Source of the DNA: Hemibagrus wyckioides
Taxonomy: Eukaryota; Chordata; Actinopteri; Siluriformes; Bagridae
DNA: 64,000 nucleotides
Reading direction: 5' to 3'
NCBI RefSeq assembly: GCF_019097595.1
Contig: NC_080715.1
Location: 9,732,573 to 9,796,572, forward strand
How positions within the stretch are numbered: position 1 is the stretch's first letter; each line of letters opens with the position of its first letter. The position numbers were made by a program, and so were the translations under genes. Shown here one piece after another: positions 1-10,869 of this stretch. The notes under the pieces are model-generated. The model searched no databases and was not told the origin of the DNA. It saw only the letters and a program-made list of their open reading frames with translations.

Positions 1-1033
1 TATCACTAGATTGCTAGCTTTGTGTTCATATTTATTTCATGCTTAACTGATCCTCCTAATTACAACCAATATAAATGTATAATTTAGTAAGGATGCAAAA
101 AAAGTTTAAGTTAAAGGCTACATAAAAGCCTATATAAATGAAACTACACAGATACACATGAGAAATCTTTGCACCCTGCATAGTTCTGTATAAATTTTAG
201 ACATCCCATTACATTATATTTATGCTCATTACATTCTCCCCCCACGCCCCAGGAGGCAAAAGTACTAACCACTAAGCCTCACCTAAAACCTTTATGTACG
301 ATAAATAACATGTACTTTACCTGAAGCAGAAATATAAATAGAAGGGTTCTACTTCTAATCAAGAAGCACGTTACCTAAGGTGTCTCCTCTCCTTTGTAAG
401 AACAAGATTTCTGTATTTTTTTTCACCACTGGTGATCAGTAACACAAGCCCACATCACCTTAAGTGTAGGTTTAACACATAACATGGTCATTAAAATGAC
501 TGCTGACATTTGCTTCTAGTTTAAAATCATGTTTCCACATCCCTGATATGACTCAAGTCTGCCTTTGCAGCTCTGTGTGAAGGCCCCAAGCTTTGTTTCA
601 AATAAAAATACAGACACAACATATGCAAACAATTCCCTCATAGAAATGGGCAACAACACAAGTTTGTATTTACAGAACAAAAAGGTTAGAATTTTATGTT
701 ATACTATTATGAGAGTTCTAATATGGTTGCTAGGTTTGCTTGTGCTTAATCGTTCAGCTTTTGCTCACTAGTTTACTCGCATGGTTGATCAGACTGTATG
801 AGCTCATTCAAGCGTGAACATAGTTTTAATAACAGAGGCATGAATGGGATGAGCAATTAGCTTCGGGCTACGAAGGTAAGTCTTACGTAAGGTTTACCCA
901 GGAATAGATTTGCCTACGTTATAATAAAAGGGGGAAATTCTGATGAAGTAAACAACACAATAACACAGTGTATTTGTACTTGGTATGTACAAACCATATC
1001 TAATAGCATTGCCTTGTAGCATTGCTTCAAAGC
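1..1033. other. 3' flank of the NDUFV3/F6 gene
   Basis: AT-rich, non-repetitive sequence with no exon I can support. It probably includes the 3' UTR of the minus-strand gene. A minus-strand AATAAA occurs at 31-36. The short plus-strand frame at 565-771 has no recognisable product. Confidence 0.4.
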
Positions 1034-1429
1034 TCAGTTATGGTAATTAAAATAAACCATTGACCCACCAGGGAAATTAAACTCTGGGAATGATTCCAGG
1101 TCTCCACCACCATATAGTCTTTGTAGTTTGGCGATTTCCTCAGCCAGGGCCTTGTGGTATTCAGGACCTGCGTCAACTAGACCACTAGTTCTCCTGGTAA
1201 TACAGGAGGAAGCAGTTATGTAAACACACACTGACTGAACAATTATTACCAAAAAGCAGTGAAAAGTTAATTTATTTAAATTCAGAAATAATGTGGTAAT
1301 GAGTTTATATGGCCAAAATGCCACATACTGTATGAAGCTGTCACATCAGGATGAGAAACACTTACGTGCTCATTGAGGAATAGCTGCGAATGGAATCCAA
1401 GAAGAGCTTCTGAATAGGGTCCAAGCCAG
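1034..1429 (-). CDS. F6 (ATP5PF) domain exons of the chimeric gene
   Basis: Two exons, 1366-1429 (64 nt) and 1034-1193 (160 nt), are separated by a 172-nt intron with a GTAAGT donor and a CAG acceptor. The split codon AC|G gives Thr. The product carries the F6 helix motif LDPIQKLF, then VDAGPEY, and the downstream FPEF-F motif that corresponds to FPTFKF in human ATP5PF. The last 11 residues ([11 protein letters not shown]) do not resemble the human C-terminus. F6 links the peripheral stalk to F1 in the mitochondrial ATP synthase. No mitochondrial presequence exon of ATP5PF type was found between 1430 and 4085. The first base of 1366-1429 is in phase with the large exon ending at 4086. Confidence 0.85.
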
Positions 1430-1564
1430 CTAACAGGCAAAGAAAGAAGCAAAGTGTTTAGCACATCTTCTTACATACACAGGATATTTCTTGCATAAAC
1501 ATACTGTATATTAACTGACTGATCGATAGATCGATAGATCGATAGATAGATAGATCGATAGATC

Positions 1565-1634
<70 letters not shown>

Positions 1635-4600
1635 ATATAGGGTCGTGCTTCTGAATTTCAAAACAAAATTAGTGAAGACTTCCAGACTGATTTCCCCAAA
1701 AGCCAATACTATATAGTTAGAGACTGATTTTCAAGATCTTTCAAGCTTTTTTCTTCATATTTTTTCCCTACTTTCTTTTTGCTATATTTTAAAGCCCACT
1801 GACTGCTTTCTATATATTATTTCTATAAATATTTCTGCTTTATTGCAAAAAATAAGGAAAACTTAATGGACTTTGAACCTTAGCGACCTGGTATATATTA
1901 TTATCACAGACCCTCCATATTTTTTTTTAATAATTTCTGAATTTCTAAAGTTTTTCCAAGTCAAATGATTGAAATTAACCCACTTTACATTGATATGTAT
2001 AAGTTGTGTGCTATTGGCAGGAAGCTCAAGAGTTCAAATCTTTTTGCCTGCGAGTGTTACATAAAGGATGTTACATATGCCTAGATTATATTCTTCTGAT
2101 AAATAAATTTTGTATACTAGTATACAAAGTATAATTTTGTATAAATAAATAAACACACCATTGTGTGTGTGTGTGTGTACCACCATGCAGACTGAAAGAG
2201 GAAAAATTATTAAATGACTAATACCATGCACATCTCCCCAGAAGGAACAGTAAGTCACAGAGTGTCAAAGAGCAAGCAAAGATGAAAGAGGTCCAGTCTG
2301 TTCTACAAATCTAAATGAAAAGAAAACCACCATATTGAACATTTTTGTTTCAATTCAATATGATATAAGCAATATGCAATATTTTTCAAATACATGAAAT
2401 CATTGCCATCCTAATCTTAACAAAAGCTTTACTAACTACAGTTTTTAAAAACTGTTGCAATAATGTGTGAAAGACCAATTCACAACTGCATTTTCAAGCA
2501 CTGGAGAAGACAAAAATGAAAGCAAGGCATAGAAAGAAAGAGAGAGAAAAAAAAAGGTTAGGAAGGTTAACATGTACCACATGTCATTAAACATAATAGA
2601 AGAGAAATCAAAATTCAAGTACAGCAGATATGTACAAGATTTGCTGAAAGTCAATGATCCACTTGCAACCCTGTAGTGAGAAATATTGAGTTACAAGCCA
2701 ATAAAGTAAAAGTGCACATGATGCATGATGGACACATTGCATGGGGATAATATAACTAGGATAGACTAGATATGTTCATCATCCAAGCCAGAACATGGGC
2801 AAAAGCCCAAAATGCAAAAAATGTCTGCAAGTACAAGCTAGAGTTGTTACAGTGTCAGTGTCTAGGTTAGTCACAGTGAATGATGAGTTAGTTACCTCAC
2901 GCTATATACACTATACAATACACTATTTAAAATGCAACTCCCTCTTTCATGGCCAGCATGCCTCTTTTCCTCACATCCACTCTCTAGTCCATTTCATCTT
3001 ATAATAAAATGCTAAAAACAGCAAGCCAAATTTATCAAGCTGGATAAGACTGGATTTTCTTTGTTCATTGGAGGATTGACGCAATAAACTTTCATGAAAA
3101 TCTTGTAATTAAGATCATTAATATACTACTCATGCTCCTGAGTGGGTGTGAAAATGTAAGCTGGAAAATAATATGCTCTTTTTTTATTGGTATAAATGTG
3201 AGTCATAATATCTTTCACTTTTGTGGAGAATTGTAGGCAATACTAAATGCAAAATCAGCCTTGCTGTGCACACGGGTGATTTGCATACATCGACATACGT
3301 TTTAGAGTGAAAGTAAAATCTGAATCTTTTGTCTATCCAGAGGAAATGTTTAGTCCAATTTATGGAAAGATTGATGCATATGGCCCAATGTAAGATATTC
3401 AGTGGAACTATCATTCCACAAAAATAGCTTTGGCTAAAGACTACATTCTGGGGAAAGAGGTTTTGTCTCTTTTCTTTAGTATAAAAACACTCCAGGAAGT
3501 GCTCTTTTCTTTCGTTTCCCATAGAATTCAAAGCAAAATGAAGTACTGGCCGAGTTTAAAATATATAAATGATAAAAGATTTAAAGCCTACATACATGCA
3601 TGTAGTTATAATTTGACCAAATGGTGCTCCACACGACTTTTGTACAAAGATTTTTTATAATAAATGTACTTTTAAATGGTTAGTTAGTACTGTGCAGCCA
3701 TGAAATGATAATATTTTCAGACTAGGTCATCATACTGTGACGATTTCTGACCATAACACCCTTGGCACAAAGGGTCAGACCCTTTATGTTCGATTAAACC
3801 TTGAGTAGAAGTTGCTGCTGTCCACGTGAACACAGCCCAATTTGAGTGATTTAAGTCTACTTGGCCGCAGTAACACTACTAAGCTGTGGCAGCACTGGCA
3901 ATACACAACTAAAAGCTTTACATAATGAAAATAATTTTTGTTTAACAAATTTAAGTGTCTGAGTTCTGTGAAGCAATGCCTTAAATAAAGACGTAAGCCT
4001 ATGCCTATTTATTTACTATAAAATCCAGTATAATAGTATTAGAGTATAAAGAGCAGTAGGTAAGGGAGGTGGTGGAGGTGTATACCATCAGGCGCATCCA
4101 CTACGACAGGAGGTTCTGCTGCATCTGTGATCACAGTGGCAATGTCATCGGGCTTTTCTGCCGGGACAGCTTCACTAACATCAGCAACTTCAGCTACAGT
4201 TTCAGCAATTGCTTCCACTACTTCAGCAACAGCTTTAACAGGGACAGTTTCTGCAATGACTTCAGTTACTGCTTCGGCAGCAGCTTCTAGTACAGCCTCA
4301 ACAACTTCTGTTACTGGGGAAGCATCAGCTTCAAGAGAAGATGGAGCTTCAGTTGCAACGTCTGTGGGGGGAGCTTCTGCTGCAGCTTCTGTTGGGGTCA
4401 CTTCTGTCATAACTTCAGGATCGGTTTCGGTGGTGGCTGCTTCAGCTGTAACTTCTGGGATAACGTCTGTGGGGGCTGCTTCATCTGTAGACTCTGGGGT
4501 AATTGCCGTGGTGGTTGTTTCTGCCATAATTTCTGGGGTTGCTTCGGAAGCAACTACAGCAGTGGTTGCTCCAGATGTAACTCCTGCAGCAACCCCTGTA

Positions 4601-7600
4601 GTAGCAGCATCAACTGTAGGTTCGGGAGAAAATTCTGCTGGAGCTGCTTGAGCTGTGACTTCTGCAACAATTTCTGCTGGAGCTGCATCAGTGGCAACAG
4701 GGAAAACTGCTTCTGGGGTAACTTCTGAAATGGGTATGGCTACAGCAGCAGCAGCCTCAGCAGTGGGTGCAGCTTCAGTAATACATGCAGCAGGAGCAGT
4801 TGTTTCAGCACTTGGTGAAGTTTCTTCTGCAGGTACAGTTTCAAACACAGCTTCAGTAACGGGGGAGGTGACTTCTGATGTCGTTTCAGCAATAGGTGTA
4901 GCTTCAGCTGTGACCTCTGCAACTGGTGCAGCAGTTTCTATAGCAGGTTGAGCTGCAGTGATTTTGCTTGCTGGAGGTACAGTAATGGCTTCAGCAGTTT
5001 GGGGTGCTGCAGCTTGCTTGGGAATGGCTGTAGCTATGGCAGAAACAGCTCCAGCAGCAGTGGTGGCAGCTGCAGCAGCAGCAGGTGTTACAACTTCCTT
5101 GGTGACTTCTGGGTAGGATTTGTGTTGGACAAGCTTTTCTATATCAAAGTATGTTTTCGATTTGGACTTTTCTGTGACAAAAAGAAAGGAGGGCAAAGAT
5201 ATAAAGATTATTAAATCAGCCAACCCTAGCTCTGACAATGTGGTGCAAGTATGAAGTAATATTCATGTTTTTCAAGCTGGGTCTGTTTTGATTAAGAGTT
5301 CAGTAATCTTGGTCGAGTGTAGAGGTACAAAAACTCCAGTAACTTTGTGCAGACTTGAGGCTGGGTAGCAAATAATGTGATTGGTAGACTGGCCTACTTC
5401 AAGTGAATGGTAGTGAAAATGCATTAACCTAGAAAACAATCAGATTTGCATCTGAACTATTCAATATACTCTATAACCATGCATCTTTAACTGATATTAT
5501 TATTATTCAGTAAGGATAATACATTCATACCCATCCTGTGATATTATAGAAATTCCTGTAGCTCTTGATCTTCCAAGAAAATTATACAGAGGCTTGATTT
5601 TGCATCGATCTTAAAAGCACTGCAAACCATAGGAATGTGGTATTGACCTTTACATTAGCTCCAGTTGCCTTAATTTGGGTCTTGTGTTAGCTTCAGAGGC
5701 TTCAAAGTGTCACCTTATGGACAGATTGCTGAAACAAATAAACACTATGGTGCTAAACTCTATTTTGAAGATCTTTTTCTGTGAGTGAAGATCTGAGTGA
5801 ATAAACCAGATTTGTCCTGCATTACCATTTCTGTCTTGATTCAGATATTCTTTATCAGCTTTTCAGATAAAACTGTGGCAATTCTTAGTCCTGGTGGTGG
5901 TTATAGATCATTCTGGTGATGTCAGATGGACGTGCTATCCACTCTTAGAAACAAACAACGCAACCTAACACTTGTTGAGCTATTCACAGGAGTTGCCTAT
6001 GGACGGTATGTACAAAAGACAAGTTTGTGGATGTGGTATGCCATCTTCATAACATAAGACGCATACACACATTTATTTTCGGCAAGCTCCATGCACTATT
6101 TTTCTATAGTGGGGAATAAAACTGCTTTGATTTTCTGTCTTTATTTATTTATTTATTTTATTTCTATGATATGTTATCTTAAAAATTATATCTTGGACCA
6201 TATTTCAGAATGTATTTAAACATTTAATTATATGGATAGAAATTTACCCTTTGTAATCTTTTAAAAAAATGTCCCACTATAATGCATTTCACATTGTTCA
6301 GCTACTTGTTTAGACACAATTGCTATTTTATTTACCTGGTTAATTAAAAATGTTGCTACCACACTTTTTGCTGTTAACATGCCAATGGTGTGTGGACATC
6401 TGACCATCTCACCCATATGTGCCCATATGTGGAAGCACACAATTATATGGGATGACTTTTTACGCTATAGGATTACAATTTTCCTTCACTGGAACTAAGA
6501 GGCACAAACCTGTTCCAGCATGACAAGGCACCTGTTCAAAAAATGCAATACAATGCTGGAAAAGATGAACTTGGCTGTCCTGCACAGAGCCCTGACCTCA
6601 ACTCCAGTGAACAACATTGGGAACTGGAATGCAGACAGTCCCACCAGCACTTCTCTCCCAGCTATGGTGCCTAATGATCTCTCACTAATGAATGAGCACA
6701 AATCATGACAGCCATGCTCAAAAATCTAGTTGAAAGCCTTCCCAGAACAGTGGAGTTTATTACAACAAAACAGAGGAGACTAAATCTAGAACTGGGTGTG
6801 GAAGGGCTGGGGTGGGTGCAAGTTTTCATTCCAATCAAGCAGGAGCCACACCTGATTCCACCTGTTAAATCAACTGATTTTGGCTTTCAGTAGACTCAGG
6901 TGTGGCTTCTGCTCAGTTGGATGAAAAACCTGCACCCACCCCAGCCCTTTGCAGATAAGGTTTGCCTTACAGTCTATAGTGTACAAATCTACTATCATAT
7001 TTTTGTATCACTAGTGTATGTGTGATACACCTGTATTAATCTCAAGACATAAAGAAGAAAACAATGCATTCTTTGTATTCATTCACTGTATTCTATTCTT
7101 TCGTACCTTTGTTGGACTTTTTGGATTTCTTGCCTTCCCCAGATTTTGAACTGAGAGCGACTGCTGGGGCTTTTGGTAATGCACTCAAGCTCTCTGCCTG
7201 CAGGGCCTAATAAAAGAAAGGAAATTAGTCTCTGTACTGTGTTCCAGTTCATAATTCTGCACATTTTTCGTTGGTTTTGATCTGTATCAAAGCTTGTCAT
7301 ATCTGAAATGAAATAACATCTGAGCAAATAAAGTGAAGAAATTCAGCTTTTTGTGAATTACATTTATTTCACACTTTAGTGAAAATGTGTGCATATTCAG
7401 CTGGTTTTTGGACAGGAAACGGGGTAAATTGACCTCTATTTCACAATTTATTTGCAAGTATTCCACGATGTTAAAACAATAGTGATAACAACATGCAACA
7501 AGCTTCAAATAGTGCAACCAAACAATGTAAAGTGTGAGAACACGAGATATGCAATGCATTCAGATGTACAGTGTTAGTCAACATAACACATTAATGTCTT

Positions 7601-8968
7601 ATTAGACCTGCTCTGATACTGATCCAGTGTTTCAGGTCAGTATATAGTCTCTCAATCTGGTATCAGATTGGTGTATCTCTATTTACATTTCAACAGAACA
7701 ACAGTTTAAAAAGGAACCAAAAACAAAAAAAAATCGAGACATGCTCTATGATGATTATCAGGGATAATACTGGTGTAAAATTGGATTTTATTTAACTGTG
7801 ATTATATCAATATTAATATCTGTACATACAATACTTGACAGTTATTATCTATAATGATAAGAAAATACACCAATCAGACATAACATTATGAGCAGTGACA
7901 GAAGAAGCAAATAAGACTGATGATCTCCTCATCATGGCACCTGTTAGTGGATGGGATATATTAGGCAGCACGTGAACATTTTGTCCTCAAATTTGATGTG
8001 TTAGAAGCAGAAAAAATGGGCAAACGTAAGGATTTGAGTGAGTTTGACAAGGACCAAATTGCGATGGCTAGACGACTGGATAAGAGCATCTTCAAAACTG
8101 CAGCTCTTGTGGGGTGTTCCCGGTCTGCAGTGGTCAGTATCTATCAAAAGTGGTCCAAGGAAGGAACAGTGGTGAACCGGAGACAGGGTCATGGGTGGCC
8201 AAGGCTCACTGATGCACATGCGGCGCGAAGGCTGGACCGTGTGATCCGATCCAACAGACGAGCTACTGTTGCTCAGATTGCTGAAGAAGTTAATGTTGGT
8301 TCTGATAGAAAGGTGTCAGAATACACAGTGCATGATGGGACAGGGCTGCTTTGGCAGCAAAAGGGGGGCCAAGACAATATTAGCCAGGTGGTCATAATGT
8401 TATGGCTGGTCAGTGTAAACTGGTACATGCAACCCACCACACTACATATATTAGCTGAAATAAAATTATTTGCTAACTGCATACACACATTTCACAGCAC
8501 CCCTTGAGTGAAATTGACATAAAGCAGAGAAACACGTGGTCACGTGATCTGGGTTTGGACATTATGTAGCAGTTATGGATCAATATAAACAATAACGATA
8601 GAAATCTCTTTATTTAGTAAAACTTGTAGTTATAAGTCATAATTTCGAGATGTTAATTTGATAAACATCAGCTGAAGTCAGTTATATTCAAATACACAAA
8701 TATTCAAAGACGTATTTTTGTTTTATTAATAAGACTGTACTTCACATATAACAGAATTAAGTACCTAATTCAAGTATAATATATATATATATATATATAC
8801 ACACATATGGGTCAAACCCATACTATTAATGATTATTTTTTATTAGTGATTATTTTTCTTGTTATGCATGCGTTCGGATGAACTGCAACAACAATAAAAA
8901 CAACAACAAAGTACTTCTGTTACCTTTAGAGATCCCAATCGCCCAAATCTGAGCAAGGAAGCTGCCAT
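1034..8968 (-). CDS. NDUFV3-like leader fused to ATP synthase coupling factor 6 (F6) domain, 5 exons
   Basis: Five minus-strand exons join in phase into a 484-codon reading frame: 8924-8968, 7107-7206, 4086-5171, 1366-1429 and 1034-1193 (stop TGA at 1034-1036). Every junction has a GT donor and an AG acceptor. Exon 1 encodes [15 protein letters not shown], a basic, mitochondrial-type leader that matches the NDUFV3 start (MAA-LLR-GR-G-LK) with the same phase-0 exon break. Exon 2 is Ser/Lys-rich, as in NDUFV3. Exon 3 is a long Ala/Thr/Glu/Pro/Val low-complexity stretch. Exons 4 and 5 encode [16 protein letters not shown] and then [14 protein letters not shown] and FPEFNFP, clear matches to ATP5PF, the F6 subunit of the F1Fo-ATP synthase peripheral stalk. 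Head-to-head position with wdr4 is the known NDUFV3 position. The usual NDUFV3 C-terminal exon (YKNLQHH-type motif) was not found. The fusion is read from the sequence; that one transcript carries all five exons is inferred. The exon 3 donor (GTATAC) is the weakest junction. Alternatives are a separate F6 gene with an unseen first exon, or alternative splicing. Confidence 0.72.
1519..1634. repeat. GATA/CTAT microsatellite with GATC interruptions
   Basis: Tetranucleotide GATA array, about 115 bp, with several ATCGAT variants at its left end. It lies in the intron between the Ala-rich exon and the F6 exons. The remaining intron sequence to 4085 shows only a short GT run near 2160-2180 and no further exon. 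Confidence 0.95.
4086..5171 (-). CDS. Large Ala/Thr/Glu/Pro-rich exon of the NDUFV3-like gene
   Basis: A 1,086-nt exon, open throughout, with acceptor TGTCACAG at its 5' end and a possible donor G|GTATAC at its 3' end. It starts with a basic segment and the non-repetitive motif [16 protein letters not shown]. This loosely resembles the FDNTTYKNLQHH segment of NDUFV3, but that similarity is weak. The remaining roughly 340 residues are degenerate repeats of the type TEA-P, EAAPT and AVAEV, with almost no hydrophobic core, so probably disordered. Human NDUFV3 also has a long alternatively used middle exon encoding a disordered region, which gives a precedent for optional inclusion. Plus-strand reading frames over this exon are antisense shadows of its GC-biased codons. 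Confidence 0.7.
6490..6800 (+). mobile_element. Degraded Tc1-type transposase C-terminal fragment
   Basis: Plus-strand reading, with frameshifts, shows the Tc1 C-terminal signature: PAQSPDLN followed by a degenerate EQHWELE, and later [14 protein letters not shown], which resembles the [14 protein letters not shown] end common in fish Tc1 elements. Stops and frameshifts mean it is inactive. It lies within intron 2 of the ndufv3-like gene (5172-7106), where I found no exon. Confidence 0.7.
6803..6951. repeat. Palindromic (hairpin) element, about 150 bp
   Basis: The left end GGGCTGGGGTGGGTGCAAG reads in reverse complement at the right end (CTGCACCCACCCCAGCCC), and the inner parts (CAGGAGCCACACCTGATT and CAGGTGTGGCTTCTGCT) also pair. 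The whole unit can fold into a long hairpin with a short central loop. This is the form of a small non-autonomous fold-back element. Confidence 0.75.
7107..8968 (-). CDS. ndufv3: NDUFV3-like exons 1 and 2 (mitochondrial leader)
   Basis: Exon 1 coding part, 8924-8968, begins with ATG at 8966-8968 and gives 15 residues ending SLK before donor GTAACA. Exon 2, 7107-7206, gives [12 protein letters not shown] and then a Lys/Ser-rich end ([11 protein letters not shown]) before donor GTACGA. Human NDUFV3 starts MAAPCLLRQGRAGALK and continues into a Ser/Lys-rich region, so length, exon break and composition agree. NDUFV3 is a small accessory subunit in the matrix arm of complex I. The intron between the two exons contains a complete Tc1-derived element (7868-8415). 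The symbol follows the N-terminus and synteny; the C-terminal domain of this locus is different. Confidence 0.68.
7868..8415 (+). mobile_element. Non-autonomous Tc1-like element with TA target duplication
   Basis: Flanked on both sides by TA (7866-7867 and 8416-8417). The ends are inverted repeats (CACCAATCAGACATAACATT at left, its imperfect complement at right). Inside is a frame starting near 7998 with [20 protein letters not shown] and [14 protein letters not shown], the paired-type helix-turn-helix DNA-binding head of a Tc1 transposase. The catalytic DDE part is missing: after TVHDGTGL the sequence jumps to the right end. It is an internal-deletion derivative inserted in intron 1 of the ndufv3-like gene. 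Confidence 0.9.
8775..8800. repeat. TA dinucleotide repeat
   Basis: Short AT run followed by ACACACATAT within intron 1 of the ndufv3-like gene. Confidence 0.85.
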
Positions 8969-8990
8969 GTGTTCGCTTTTCAAGCTCTTC

Positions 8991-8992
8991 CT
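8991..8992 (-). other. Acceptor-like boundary upstream of the ndufv3-like start codon
   Basis: On the minus strand a pyrimidine-rich run ending TTTTCTATAG precedes GAAGAGCTTG, 22 nt upstream of the ATG. This has the form of a 3' splice site and suggests the start codon lies in exon 2 of the transcript, with an untranslated exon further right. No stop codon separates this boundary from the ATG, so an upstream coding start cannot be excluded. Confidence 0.4.
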
Positions 8993-9903
8993 ATAGAAAA
9001 GTATAAGAATAACCCTTAAACACTTAACCCTGTCATAAAGTTGACTGCATGATCACAATCTGCACTTTCTTCAGCTAAACTGTGTATGTTTTTTTTATAC
9101 AACTGCACTAATGAAGTTTTATTGTCAAGAAAAAAGTTTTAACCTTGCAAACAGAAAAGGTAAAAAATCAAACCAGGTTAAATGTCCAGCTTAAAGTCCC
9201 TTCGAAATGCTGCAATCAAAGGCAGGTAAATTCAGACCAAAGCTCGACCAAGTCTCTGAGCCTTGAGTTTCATAAACAGGGAAAACGCCCCCATCCTACA
9301 TTACTCCACCCATCTTCTCTCATTTTACTTCTTTGTTCTTTCATTCTTTTTAAGTATTAAAACTGTCATGCAATGCATCAGTAACGATCATAATCAATAC
9401 TCTACAATGCACACTAACAATCCACGTTTTATTGTAAAGAAAAGCATATTAATATATGCGTGGATAAATAGTTTATTTATGACGTTCAGTACAACCCAAA
9501 GGATGACGTACAGGGGTTGCCAGATCTGTATGAAAACAGAAAATTCACAAAATACTATGCAGCGCTACAGATTACAAATGCATCGCTGTATTAGAACGCA
9601 CTTAATATAAATCATTTTTGGCATCAAGTATTTAATCTCTCATGCATGCCTAATAACATAGACTACAGTATAGTCTATAAGAATTATACAAGTCTTTTTT
9701 TTTAAATAAAAAATCATATATTTGTTGTAAAGTAATTTGCAAGATTGACATTTAATATCATTGCTTCTTTAACAATTAAGTAACTTAGTTTAGTGCAAGT
9801 TTACTTTGCTTACTTTAATTGACATGGAGAAGTTTCATATAGTGTCTTCCAGCTACAGCGCTGTTAAATTCTCAATTTGATTTGTCTAATTACTGAAAAG
9901 GTA

Positions 9904-10528
9904 CACTATTTTCCCGAAGGTTTTGGGACACCCCTCCAAATCCTTACATTCAGGTGTTGTTTTTCAAGGGTTGGGCTTGGGCCCTTAGTTCCAGTAAAAT
10001 GAACTCTTAATGCTTCAGTGTACCAAGACATTTTGGACAATTTCATGCTCCCAACTTTGTGGGAACAGTTTGGTGATGGCCTCTTAGAGCAGAGACTGTG
10101 AGCCAGGCCTTCACCTCCAACATCAGTGCCTGACCTCACAAATGCGCTTCTAGAGGAATGGTCAAAAATTCCCATAAACACATTCCTAAACCTTGTGGAA
10201 AACCTTCCCAGAAGAGTTGAAGCTGTTATAGCTGCAAAGTGCAGGCAATCCCCATATTACATTCATGTGCATGTAAAGGCAGATGTCCCAGTTTTGGAAT
10301 GGCTCAGGGTCTCCACTCTAATTCATCCCAAAGGTGTTCTATCAGGTTGAGGTCAGGACTCAAGTTCCTCCCTAACAAACTCACTCATCTATGTCTTGGT
10401 CTATGGACCTTGCTTTGTGCACTGGCATGCAGTCATGTTGGAACAGGAAGGGGTCATCCCCAAACTGTTCCCACAAAGTTGGGAGCATGAAATTGTCACT
10501 ATATTGCCAAACTTTTAGCAATATAGTG
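9904..10528. mobile_element. Tc1-derived composite with head-to-head transposase fragments
   Basis: Flanked by TA at 9902-9903 and 10529-10530, with similar inverted ends (CACTATTTTCCCGAAGG at left; right end reads CACTATATTGC in reverse complement). The left half, plus strand, encodes the Tc1 C-terminus (VPDLTNALLEEWSKIP, NLVENLPRRVEAVIAAK). The right half, minus strand, encodes an earlier part (TLWEQFGDDPFLFQHD, PVHKARS). Both halves share a 38-nt perfect inverted repeat at 10036-10073 and 10460-10497. Stops interrupt both parts. Confidence 0.8.
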
Positions 10529-10869
10529 TATTTTCCTATAACAGAATTTCTAAAATGCTAACACTGATTTTTGAATTGAGATCCAGGGACCTCCAGGGGT
10601 CTGTAAATAGTAGTTTAAAGTATATAGATATAAGAATAGAGTTCTCTGTTATAGTGGTGAAATTATTAGTTATTATTTATTGGGATAAGCATAAAAAGCA
10701 CAGACCTAACATGTTCTTTTTTGAGGAATTGAAAATATTATATGACATTGTTAAATAATGTTCATAAATCAGTACTGAGGGGTTCACTTAATTTATTTTA
10801 AATAGGTTCCTGGCTGCAAAACGTTGGAAACCCCTTTTTCTTAAACCTGGCAACATGGGAGTCAGCAGC

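Noticed and set aside
1458..1706. Repetitive Ser-Ile-Tyr-Leu open frame (also at 34133-34587, 50571-50882 and 62685-62924)
   Set aside because: Pure translation of CTAT/GATA microsatellites.
3184..3660. Open frames of 76-115 codons on both strands
   Set aside because: Inside an intron, no homology, no exon-like splice sites; frequency expected by chance.
1430..4085. Search for an independent ATP5PF first exon or an NDUFV3 C-terminal exon
   Set aside because: No minus-strand segment with a basic presequence or the YKNLQHH / LPQPSSGR type motif could be recognised by eye; a profile search would be needed to be certain.
4069..5214. Several long plus-strand open frames (Ala/Ser/Thr-rich) opposite the large exon
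   Set aside because: They are antisense shadows of a codon-biased, low-complexity minus-strand exon; no splice or homology support.
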